Assembly (NCBI GenBank): GCA_016209865.1
Contig: JACQVL010000015.1
Location: 1 to 7,094, forward strand
Source of the DNA: Candidatus Latescibacterota bacterium
Lineage (GTDB): Bacteria > JAAXHH01 > JACQVL01
DNA: 7,094 bases
Reading direction: 5' to 3'
How positions within the stretch are numbered: the first letter of the stretch is position 1; every line of letters starts with the position of its first letter. Positions 1-5,227 of the stretch are shown piece by piece. The translations under genes were made by a program, and so were the position numbers. The notes under the pieces are model-generated. The model was not told where the DNA came from. It saw only the letters and a program-made list of their open reading frames with translations, and searched no databases.

Positions 1-39
1 ACATAATACTAGATTTTTTAATAAGCATCCCGCATGCTG

Positions 40-102
40 TGTCACCCTGAGCGGAGCGAAGGGTCTCGTGTGCTGAGATTCTTCGCTTCGCTCAGAATGA
101 CA
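40..102. repeat. Long imperfect palindrome (REP/MITE-like hairpin) upstream of moaA
   Basis: Bases 40-68 pair with 74-102 around a five-base loop. The 29-position stem has only two true mismatches (45/97 and 46/96); four positions (54/88, 62/80, 63/79, 68/74) would be G-U pairs in RNA. The arms begin with TGTCA and end with TGACA. Elements of the type CCCTGAGCGGAGCGAAGGGT are, from memory, scattered between genes in many environmental bacterial genomes, so this is most likely a copy of a dispersed repeat and not a moaA-specific regulator. It has no T-run after it, so it does not look like an intrinsic terminator. Confidence 0.85.
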
Positions 103-136
103 GAGACAACGCTGATGCGGCAGAATCAAAGGGAAT

Positions 137-145
137 TGGTATAAA
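137..145 (+). promoter_or_regulatory. Possible extended -10 promoter element for moaA
   Basis: TGGTATAAA matches the extended -10 pattern TGnTATAAT at eight of nine positions. No convincing -35 box lies 16-18 bases upstream, which extended -10 promoters can tolerate. If used, transcription would begin near 152, which would exclude the ATG at 146 and leave only a very short leader before the ATG at 161. It is equally possible that this is a chance AT-rich stretch. Confidence 0.25.
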
Positions 146-147
146 AT

Positions 148-152
148 GAGGG
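148..152 (+). promoter_or_regulatory. Ribosome binding site favouring the moaA start at 161
   Basis: GAGGG lies eight bases before the ATG at 161. A competing AAAGGGA (128-134) lies eleven bases before the in-frame ATG at 146. The choice between them rests mainly on the protein: the start at 161 leaves 23 residues before the CxxxCxxC motif, the same number I recall for E. coli MoaA. Confidence 0.4.
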
Positions 153-160
153 CATCGCTT

Positions 161-1153
161 ATGAGTTATCAGCTCATAGATAGTTACGGCCGGACGATCA
201 ACAACCTCCGGGTCTCCGTCACCGACCAGTGTAATTTCCGGTGCATCTACTGTATGCCGGCGGAGGGCATGGTCTTCGTGCCGCGCGAGGAGATCCTGAC
301 GTTCGAGGAGATCACCCGGCTCGTCCATATCGCCTCCGGTCTGGGCATCTCCAAAATCCGGCTGACCGGCGGGGAGCCGACGGTCCGCAAGGATTTCCCG
401 CTCCTCGTCCGCATGCTCGCCGGCGTCCCCGGCATCCGGGATATGGCGATGACGACGAACGGGTTCCTGCTGAAGAAGATGGCCAGAGACCTCCGGGAAG
501 CCGGGCTGAAGCGGGTGAACGTCAGCCTCGACACCCTCAACCCGGAGACATTCAAGCAACTGACCCGGCGGGATTACCTGTCCCAGGTGCTCGAAGGACT
601 GGAGGAAGCGGAGCATTATTTCCGCCTGCCCATCAAGGTCAACGCCGTGGCCATCCGGGGGTACACCGACGATGAGCTCCTGGATTTCGCCCTGCTCGCC
701 CGGACGAAGCCGTACCAGATCCGGTTCATCGAGTACATGCCGCTCGACGCCGACCATCGCTGGAGCCGGGATCAGGTGCTGACCGGCCGGGAGATCATCG
801 AACGGATCAACGCCGTCTGGCCGTTAGAGCCGGTCAGACGGAACGGCAGCCGCGAGCCGGCCGACCTGTTCCGGTTCGTCGACGGCACGGGGGAGATCGG
901 GCTGATCGCCTCGGTCAGTGAGCCGTTCTGCGGGAGCTGTAACCGTATCCGGTTGACCGCCGACGGCAAGCTCCGGACGTGTCTGTTTTCCCTCTGGGAG
1001 ACCGACCTGAAGACGCCCATGCGGATGGGCGTGACGGATGATGACCTGGCGGAGATGATTATCTCAGCCGTCGCACGCAAGGAGCCGGGCCATCTGATCA
1101 ACGACCCGTCCTTCGTCCAGCCTGAGCGAACGATGTCAGCGATTGGGGGATAG
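161..1153 (+). CDS. moaA: GTP 3',8-cyclase MoaA
   Basis: Radical SAM enzyme that, in the family, converts GTP to 3',8-cyclo-7,8-dihydro-GTP, the first step of molybdenum cofactor synthesis in the cytoplasm; MoaC then makes cyclic pyranopterin monophosphate. The 330-residue product has the full set of MoaA marks. C24, C28 and C31 form the CxxxCxxC site for the SAM-bound 4Fe-4S cluster. GEP is at 71-73. C257, C260 and C274 (CGSC, then LRTC) bind the second, GTP-binding cluster. The conserved NRIRLTADG segment follows C260, and the protein ends in the Gly-Gly tail (329-330) typical of active MoaA. Length matches the family (about 330). An in-frame ATG at 146 would add five residues; I prefer 161 because the N-terminus then aligns with known MoaA proteins. 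The MoeB fusion gene follows 165 bases downstream, so the two may share a cofactor role. No truncation or lost residue is seen. Confidence 0.97.
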   Translation: MSYQLIDSYGRTINNLRVSVTDQCNFRCIYCMPAEGMVFVPREEILTFEEITRLVHIASGLGISKIRLTGGEPTVRKDFPLLVRMLAGVPGIRDMAMTTNGFLLKKMARDLREAGLKRVNVSLDTLNPETFKQLTRRDYLSQVLEGLEEAEHYFRLPIKVNAVAIRGYTDDELLDFALLARTKPYQIRFIEYMPLDADHRWSRDQVLTGREIIERINAVWPLEPVRRNGSREPADLFRFVDGTGEIGLIASVSEPFCGSCNRIRLTADGKLRTCLFSLWETDLKTPMRMGVTDDDLAEMIISAVARKEPGHLINDPSFVQPERTMSAIGG

Positions 1154-1160
1154 AAACAGC

Positions 1161-1250
1161 AAGGACGAAGGACGAAAACGGCAAGGACGAAAACGGCAAG
1201 GACGAAAACGGCAAGGATAAAGGACGAAAAAGTAAGGACGAAAAGGACGA
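1161..1250 (+). repeat. AAGGACGA tandem array, forward arm, after moaA
   Basis: Seven exact copies of AAGGACGA begin at 1161, 1168, 1183, 1198, 1220, 1234 and 1243, with a degenerate copy at 1213. Copies at 1161 and 1168 are in seven-base register. Within the array a 15-base unit (C/G)AAGGACGAAAACGG is repeated three times head to tail at 1167, 1182 and 1197. The array starts eight bases after the moaA stop. The same motif recurs in reverse orientation at 1271-1299 and in the same orientation after ilvD at 6956-6984. Confidence 0.9.
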
Positions 1251-1270
1251 TGAATGTGGACAGGTTTCTT

Positions 1271-1299
1271 TCGTACTTCGTCCTTCGACCTTCGTCCTT
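1271..1299 (-). repeat. AAGGACGA array, reverse arm, before the moeB fusion
   Basis: TCGTCCTT, the reverse complement of AAGGACGA, occurs at 1278 and 1292, and a one-mismatch copy TCGTACTT at 1271 keeps seven-base register with 1278. Together with 1161-1250 it forms an inverted pair that brackets the gap. The arm ends 19 bases before the downstream start codon. Confidence 0.8.
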
Positions 1300-1305
1300 T
1301 TTAAT

Positions 1306-1314
1306 AAAGGGGGG
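1306..1314 (+). promoter_or_regulatory. G-rich ribosome binding site setting the moeB start
   Basis: AAAGGGGGG ends four bases before the ATG at 1319. The upstream in-frame ATG at 1250 lies inside repeat DNA, and the residues it would add are a translation of the TCGTCCTT repeat, so this site decides in favour of 1319. Confidence 0.7.
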
Positions 1315-1318
1315 CATT

Positions 1319-2497
1319 ATGCGGGTCACATCACAGGAACTGTTAGCGCGGACGAAGCGCGAGATTCACGAGATGACGGTGGCGCAGGTCCGTGAGAAGC
1401 TGGAGAAGAAAGAGCCGTTCGTCCTCGTCGACGTCCGGGAACTGGACGAGTACGCGGAAGGGTTCATCGACGGGGCGATCCACATTCCGCGCGGGTTCCT
1501 TGAACTCCGGATCGAGAACGCCGTCAACGACCGTGACAAAGAGATCGTCCTGTACTGCGCCGGCGGCAACCGGTCGGCGCTTGCCGCCAAATCCCTCGAG
1601 GAGATGGGCTACACGAACGTCATCTCGATGGCCGGAGGGATGACCGGCTGGCGGAACGCCGGGTATCCAGCGAAGAAAGAGCGGATGCTCACCTCGGAGG
1701 AACGGGAGCGGTACTCCAGGCATTTGAGAGTCCCGGAGGTCGGGGAGAAAGGACAGATCAAGATTCTGGACGCCAAAGTGCTCCTGATCGGCGCGGGCGG
1801 CTTAGGCTCTCCGGCCGGGTACTACTTAGCCGCGGCGGGTGTCGGGACGATGGGATTGATCGATTCCGACGTCGTCGACGTGACCAACCTGCAGCGGCAG
1901 ATCCTCCACGGCACGTCTGACATCGGCCGGCCGAAGGTCGTCTCGGCGACGGAGACGATCAAGGACCTCAACCCCGGCGTGAACGTCGTGACCTTCCAGG
2001 AACGGTTGATGTCGGACAACATCATGGACATCATCAAGGACTACGACATCGTCGTGGACGGGTGCGATAATTTCCCGACCCGGTATTTAGTGAACGATGC
2101 ATGCGTCCTGGCCGGAAAACCGAACGTTCATGGGAGCATCTACCAGTTCGACGGGTACGCGACGGTGTTCTATCCCGGCAAGGGGCCGTGCTACCGTTGC
2201 ATGTACCCGGAGCCGCCGCCGCCCGGCATGGTGCCGAGCTGCGATGAGGCCGGAGTGCTGGGCGTGCTGCCGGGGGTGGTCGGGGTGATCCAGGCGACGG
2301 AGACGCTGAAGCTCATCCTGGGCAAGGGCCAGCCGCTCATCGGCCGCGTGTTGATGTACGATGCGTTAGACATGAGCTTTAACACGTTCAGTGTCCGCCG
2401 GAACCCCGCCTGCCCGATCTGCGGGGACAACCCGACAGTTCATGAGTTGATCGACTACGAAGCCTTCTGCGGCATGCCAGCGCAGGCGGCAGGGTGA
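1319..2497 (+). CDS. moeB: Rhodanese-MoeB/ThiF fusion, sulfur-carrier adenylyltransferase
   Basis: 392 residues in two domains. Residues about 15-120 are a rhodanese domain (LVDVR at 36-40; active loop CAGGNRS with C80 as the persulfide cysteine; GGMTGW at 106-111). Residues about 125-375 are a ThiF/MoeB E1-like adenylyltransferase: the ATP-binding loop GAGGLGSP (158-165), NLQRQILH (190-197), DGCDNFPTR (248-256), the SCDEAGVLG segment with C308, and zinc ligands CYRC (291, 294) and CPIC (365, 368). The family adenylates the C-terminal Gly-Gly of a small sulfur carrier (MoaD, ThiS or CysO), and a rhodanese partner can supply the sulfur. Adjacency to moaA favours MoaD and molybdopterin synthesis, but the carrier is not encoded here. 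In MoeZ and MOCS3 the rhodanese is C-terminal; here it is N-terminal, while the end (IDYEAFCG at 378-385) resembles the linker that leads into rhodanese in those proteins. All catalytic residues look intact. A dedicated role in thiamine or cysteine synthesis remains possible. Confidence 0.92.
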   Translation: MRVTSQELLARTKREIHEMTVAQVREKLEKKEPFVLVDVRELDEYAEGFIDGAIHIPRGFLELRIENAVNDRDKEIVLYCAGGNRSALAAKSLEEMGYTNVISMAGGMTGWRNAGYPAKKERMLTSEERERYSRHLRVPEVGEKGQIKILDAKVLLIGAGGLGSPAGYYLAAAGVGTMGLIDSDVVDVTNLQRQILHGTSDIGRPKVVSATETIKDLNPGVNVVTFQERLMSDNIMDIIKDYDIVVDGCDNFPTRYLVNDACVLAGKPNVHGSIYQFDGYATVFYPGKGPCYRCMYPEPPPPGMVPSCDEAGVLGVLPGVVGVIQATETLKLILGKGQPLIGRVLMYDALDMSFNTFSVRRNPACPICGDNPTVHELIDYEAFCGMPAQAAG

Positions 2498-2503
2498 AAT
2501 GAG

Positions 2504-2531
2504 CGGTGATCGGTGGTCAGTGGTCGGTGAA
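2504..2531 (+). repeat. Degenerate CGGTGRT heptamer array after moeB
   Basis: Four units in strict seven-base register start at 2504 (CGGTGAT), 2511 (CGGTGGT), 2518 (CAGTGGT) and 2525 (CGGTGAA). The array starts seven bases after the moeB stop and is followed almost at once by the GTGACGA array. No reverse partner is seen in this window. Confidence 0.65.
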
Positions 2532-2535
2532 AAAT

Positions 2536-2568
2536 CAGTGACGAGTGACGAGTGGCAAGTGACGAGTC
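2536..2568 (+). repeat. GTGACGA heptamer array, forward arm, gap 2
   Basis: Four units in seven-base register start at 2538, 2545, 2552 (degenerate GTGGCAA) and 2559; the other three are exact GTGACGA. Bases 2536-2567 are complementary to 2673-2704 at 28 of 32 positions, so the two arms could form a long stem in read-through RNA or a cruciform in DNA. Confidence 0.9.
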
Positions 2569-2615
2569 AAGACCGTTGAACAACTCATGTGGCTGATATG
2601 GAACCTTCGTGATGG

Positions 2616-2635
2616 ATTCCCGCTTGCGCGGGAAT
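2616..2635. repeat. Short ATTCCCGC/GCGGGAAT palindrome
   Basis: Perfect eight-base inverted repeat, 2616-2623 with 2628-2635, around the loop TTGC. It lies between the two GTGACGA arms. The core ATTCCC(8)GGGAAT has the form of the dispersed 20-base repeats called dRS3 in Neisseria, and from memory similar copies occur in many unrelated genomes, where minus-strand reading gives spurious peptides containing SFPRKRES. Read on the minus strand, this copy gives that same peptide. It is probably a copy of a mobile or dispersed repeat; no T-run follows, so a terminator is unlikely. Confidence 0.85.
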
Positions 2636-2672
2636 GACACCATGAAAGCGACCCGTCACAGGAGAGAGGATA

Positions 2673-2704
2673 ACTCGTCACTCGTCACCTGTCACTCGTC
2701 ACTG
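2673..2704 (-). repeat. GTGACGA heptamer array, reverse arm, before the GarR-like gene
   Basis: Units of TCGTCAC in seven-base register start at 2675, 2682, 2689 (degenerate CTGTCAC) and 2696. It matches the array at 5228-5259 at 30 of 32 positions, differing only inside the third unit. It ends 20 bases before the start codon at 2725, just upstream of the ribosome binding site. Confidence 0.9.
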
Positions 2705-2724
2705 CTTTTAGCGAAAGGAATCTC

Positions 2725-3618
2725 ATGCAACCACGGATCGGGTTTATCGGACTGGGCATCATGGGCAAGCCGATGTGCCGGAACCTCCTCAAGGCCGGGT
2801 ATGGGTTGACCGTCTCCAACCGGAGCCGGCCGGCCGTCGAGGAGATCGTCGCCGCCGGGGCGACGGGGGCCGGGTCGTCGAAGGAAGTGGCGGAGCGGTC
2901 GGACATCGTCATCACGATGGTGACCGACTCCCCGGATGTCGAGCAGGTCATCCTGGGGCCGAACGGGGTGGCCGAGGGAGCGCGGCCGGGCCTGATCGTG
3001 ATCGACATGAGCACGATCTCGCCGTCGGTCACCCGACGGATCGCGGAGACACTGGAAGCCAAAGGGGTGGAGATGCTCGACGCCCCGGTCAGCGGCGGGG
3101 ATAAGGGGGCGATCGCCGGGACGCTCTCCATCATGGTCGGCGGCAAGGAAGCGGTGTTCAACACGTGTCTGCCCGTGTTCCAGGCGATGGGGAAGACGAT
3201 CATCCATATCGGCGGGCACGGGGCGGGCCAGATGACCAAACTCTGCAACCAGGTCGCCGTCTGCCTGGCCAACCTGGCCATGGCCGAAGCCCTTCTGTTG
3301 GGGGCGAAAGCGGGCCTGAACCTCGAACGGATGCTCCAGGCGATCAGCGGCGGGGCGGCCGGCTCCTGGCAGCTCTCGAACCTCGCCCCCCGCATCCCGA
3401 AGCGGGATTTTGAACCGGGCTTCATGGTCAGGCTGCAGCAAAAAGACCTGCGGCTGGTGGTGGCAGCGGCGAATGAACTCGGCCTGGCGCTCCCGGGCAC
3501 CAGCCTCGTCCATCAACTCTTCAACACGGTTGAAGCGGCGGGTGAGGGCAACAAGGGAACCCAGGCTCTCGTGAAAGCGCTGGAACGGATGGCCGGGTTC
3601 GAGGTCAAGGGGGAGTGA
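2725..3618 (+). CDS. garR: NAD(P)-dependent 2-hydroxy-3-oxopropionate reductase / 3-hydroxyisobutyrate dehydrogenase family
   Basis: Beta-hydroxyacid dehydrogenase of 297 residues, the usual family length. In order: the Rossmann loop GLGIMG (9-14) opening with IGFIGLG; the substrate-binding signature DAPVSGG (119-125) followed by GTLSIMVGG (132-140); the catalytic region GAGQMTKLCNQ with K172 as the general acid/base; and KD at 240-241 in the C-terminal helical domain. As I recall E. coli GarR (tartronate semialdehyde reductase), similarity is spread along the whole protein, including GIMGKPM, LLKAGY and DMLDAPVSGG-like stretches, so the reaction is likely reduction of tartronate semialdehyde to D-glycerate, or of a related semialdehyde such as succinic or glyoxylic. 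N32-R33-S34 after the second strand resembles the NRT of NADPH-using glyoxylate reductases, which hints at NADPH use (inference). AAAGGA (2714-2719) lies five bases before the ATG. No gene for glyoxylate carboligase or glycerate kinase is nearby, so the exact substrate is open and the symbol is tentative. Confidence 0.88.
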   Translation: MQPRIGFIGLGIMGKPMCRNLLKAGYGLTVSNRSRPAVEEIVAAGATGAGSSKEVAERSDIVITMVTDSPDVEQVILGPNGVAEGARPGLIVIDMSTISPSVTRRIAETLEAKGVEMLDAPVSGGDKGAIAGTLSIMVGGKEAVFNTCLPVFQAMGKTIIHIGGHGAGQMTKLCNQVAVCLANLAMAEALLLGAKAGLNLERMLQAISGGAAGSWQLSNLAPRIPKRDFEPGFMVRLQQKDLRLVVAAANELGLALPGTSLVHQLFNTVEAAGEGNKGTQALVKALERMAGFEVKGE

Positions 3619-3651
3619 TTCAAGATTCGAGTGAAGATCGTCTCTTGAATC
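3617..3651. other. Nine-base inverted repeat overlapping a stop codon
   Basis: GATTCAAGA (3617-3625), which overlaps the last two bases of the TGA stop, is exactly complementary to TCTTGAATC (3643-3651), with a 17-base loop. It fills most of the 54-base gap before the next gene. There is no T-run after it, so it is not a standard intrinsic terminator. It could be an RNA-processing or stabilising hairpin between two co-transcribed genes, an operator, or chance. Confidence 0.5.
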
Positions 3652-3672
3652 CAGGATGAATGGGAGCTATCG

Positions 3673-4620
3673 ATGTCAAAACTCCTGGCTGTGCTCTGTA
3701 CGCGACGACGCCACGGGAACACCGCTACCCTCCTGAAAGAAGCGATGGCCGGGGCGCAAACGGTCGAAGGCGTGGAGGTCGAGCCGCTGTACCTGCACAG
3801 CTCTTCCTTCGGACCGTGCCGGAGCAGCTTCTGGTGCATCCGACATGGCGGCGTTGGATGTTGTCTCGACGATGATTTCGGTCGGAAGGGGGAAGGAGAA
3901 ATCTTCAAGCAGGTCACCCAGGCGAACGGTATCATCGTCGCCGACCCGGTGCAGTTCTGGGGCCCCTCAGCGACCGCGCATCTCTTTTTCGAACGACTGT
4001 ACCCGTTTCACTGGTCGGACCTCTTGAACGGCATCCCGTTCGGGTCGATCACCTGCGCGACCAATCAGGGATTCCAGCTCTATTCGACCCGCGAGATTTG
4101 TAAATGGGCGTTTACGATGAAGATGCGGTATATCGAGTCGGTGTCCGCCCACACCGCCCAGTGGGAGCAGCATATCCAGGCCGCCCGTGAACTCGGCGTC
4201 GCGGTCGCCCGCGCGTCGCTGGATGATGCCAGGCAGCGGGTCAAATTCACAGAACAGGACGTGTACGCCTACTACCTCGACAAGCCCTGGAGAGTCTACG
4301 AGCCCTATTTTGAGAACATGACCGACGGAAAGTATACGTATGAAGATTCCCTCATCGGGCGCGCACTGGCCGAGGGGAGCTTCAAACGCCCGGAGGCGAT
4401 TGACCTGTTGCAGAAAGCCGGGACAGAGTTTAAACAAGCCCTGGCGTCTTACCTCGAACACAATCAGGAGGCGGCCAGCCAGCATCTGATTAAAGCGGCG
4501 GATTTCTGGACGAACGCGACCTGGAAAGAGTTCTTAGAAGAAACGGTGATCAAGGCTCCGCAGCCCGAAGCGTACCGGTCGCTCAAACAGTATGAGCATG
4601 AGGAAAGTCCGGACGTGTGA
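3673..4620 (+). CDS. Flavodoxin-fold NAD(P)H-dependent oxidoreductase-like protein with C-terminal extension
   Basis: 315 residues. Residues 1 to about 180 look like the NADPH-dependent FMN reductase / iron-sulfur flavoprotein group: a first strand LLAVLCT, a phosphate loop of the type (G)SxRxxGNTxxL here seen as CTRRRHGNTATLL (9-21), a central IIVADPVQFWGPSA (87-100) that corresponds to the usual gsPvYw-type FMN site, and SITCATNQG (125-133). In iron-sulfur flavoproteins a compact cysteine cluster follows the second strand; here C49, C55 and C63/C64 are present in that place, but position 52, where the second cysteine is expected, is serine. Whether a cluster is bound is therefore doubtful. 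Residues about 185-315 form a charged, mostly helical extension with many aromatic residues (YAYYLDKPWRVYEPYF at 198-213) that I do not recognise. No signal peptide or membrane segment, so cytoplasmic. GGGAG (3662-3666) is six bases before the ATG. Electron donor and acceptor are unknown; it probably shares a transcript with the next gene (44-base gap). Confidence 0.75.
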   Translation: MSKLLAVLCTRRRHGNTATLLKEAMAGAQTVEGVEVEPLYLHSSSFGPCRSSFWCIRHGGVGCCLDDDFGRKGEGEIFKQVTQANGIIVADPVQFWGPSATAHLFFERLYPFHWSDLLNGIPFGSITCATNQGFQLYSTREICKWAFTMKMRYIESVSAHTAQWEQHIQAARELGVAVARASLDDARQRVKFTEQDVYAYYLDKPWRVYEPYFENMTDGKYTYEDSLIGRALAEGSFKRPEAIDLLQKAGTEFKQALASYLEHNQEAASQHLIKAADFWTNATWKEFLEETVIKAPQPEAYRSLKQYEHEESPDV

Positions 4621-4664
4621 ACGTGCAAACGTATTACCTTACCGCACAGCATTGAAAGGAGTGT

Positions 4665-5141
4665 ATGCGTTCCACCACGATCGTGAGTACCGTCAGTCTG
4701 GTCGCGGTGGTGTCGGCTGCGGTCATCTTAGCGATGAGCCAGCAGGAGCAAGACCCTCCGGAACCGGCCACCCCGGTCGCTCAAGGCGCCAGGCTGTTTC
4801 GCATACAAGGCTGCGCTGTTTGTCATGCCATCGGGAACGGAGCATCCCGCGGGCCGAACCTGGCCGGCCTCGTCCCCAGGCTGGAACAGCGCCTCGACCC
4901 GGAACAGTATCAACGGCAGATGGCGGGGATTCGAAAAAAACGTCCCGACGTGTACCAGCAGTACGAGGGGGTGTACACGGACATCCTCGCCCGTGACGGA
5001 GAAGAGCGCCTCCGCGCCTGGCTGACCGCCCATCTCCGGAACCCACGGTTCGATTTTCCGGAGGGCAAGATGCCAAACTACGGGCATCTCACTCCGCAAC
5101 AGGTGGAGTCGTTGATTGAGTTTTTGCTGACACTGAAGTGA
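4665..5141 (+). CDS. Mono-heme class I cytochrome c, membrane-anchored or exported
   Basis: 158 residues. Residues about 5-24 are a hydrophobic segment after a short N-terminus with R2, so the protein is exported and either anchored by this helix or cleaved after it; no lipobox cysteine is present. A Pro/Glu/Gln-rich linker (26-40) follows. CAVCH (50-54) is the covalent heme c site with H54 as axial ligand, RGPNLAG (62-68) is the usual following loop, and M136 in GKMPNYG is the expected sixth ligand, so this is a class I His/Met cytochrome. HLTPQQVESLIEFLLTLK is the standard C-terminal helix. The distance from CxxCH to the Met (82 residues) is longer than in a minimal c-type domain (about 40-60) because of a charged helical insert around 74-125. 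AAAGGAG (4655-4661) is three bases before the ATG. It presumably transfers electrons in the periplasm; its partner is not identified. The cytoplasmic flavoprotein-like gene just upstream may be co-transcribed, but a functional link is not shown. Confidence 0.9.
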   Translation: MRSTTIVSTVSLVAVVSAAVILAMSQQEQDPPEPATPVAQGARLFRIQGCAVCHAIGNGASRGPNLAGLVPRLEQRLDPEQYQRQMAGIRKKRPDVYQQYEGVYTDILARDGEERLRAWLTAHLRNPRFDFPEGKMPNYGHLTPQQVESLIEFLLTLK

Positions 5142-5148
5142 AAGAGCC

Positions 5149-5163
5149 GTGACGAGTGACGAG
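5149..5163 (+). repeat. GTGACGA heptamer array, forward arm, gap 4
   Basis: Two exact GTGACGA units (5149 and 5156) plus a trailing G, starting seven bases after the cytochrome stop codon. The 15 bases are perfectly complementary to 5229-5243, separated by 65 bases, giving a second inverted pair of the same family as in gap 2. Confidence 0.85.
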
Positions 5164-5227
5164 CAAACAGGGTTCACGAATGTTTCACGGTTGCCATTCC
5201 TGTGAAAGCGGAAATCCATCGTTTTTT

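Noticed and set aside
92-757. Long minus-strand open frame opposite moaA
   Set aside because: It lies antisense to a gene with all MoaA motifs, has no recognisable domain, and such frames are expected opposite GC-rich codons.
1250-1318. Upstream ATG at 1250 as the start of the moeB fusion
   Set aside because: The added 23 residues are a translation of the TCGTCCTT repeat, and the strong G-rich ribosome binding site fits the ATG at 1319.
2455-2643. Small minus-strand reading frame containing FPRKRES
   Set aside because: This peptide is a translation of the dispersed ATTCCCGC palindrome and the heptamer arrays, a familiar kind of spurious frame.
2536-2704. CRISPR array
   Set aside because: Repeat units are seven bases in tandem with no unique spacers of regular size, the arms are inverted, and no cas gene is present.
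2609-2809. Small plus-strand frame before and overlapping the GarR-like gene
   Set aside because: It is made of repeat translation followed by out-of-frame dehydrogenase sequence; no ribosome binding site or motif.
2692-3516. Two long minus-strand open frames (274 and 271 codons) opposite the GarR-like gene
   Set aside because: Both are shadows of a well-supported dehydrogenase gene; their compositions (rich in R, P, S, D, H) are typical of antisense GC-rich frames and show no motifs.
4613-4634. Another short tandem repeat (ACGTG/AACGTG) after the flavoprotein gene
   Set aside because: Only two or three degenerate copies, partly inside the coding end; not clearly above chance.
5183-5227. 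Intrinsic terminator after the cytochrome gene
   Set aside because: The hairpin has a six-base stem and the T-run begins about 15 bases after it, so the usual geometry is missing.
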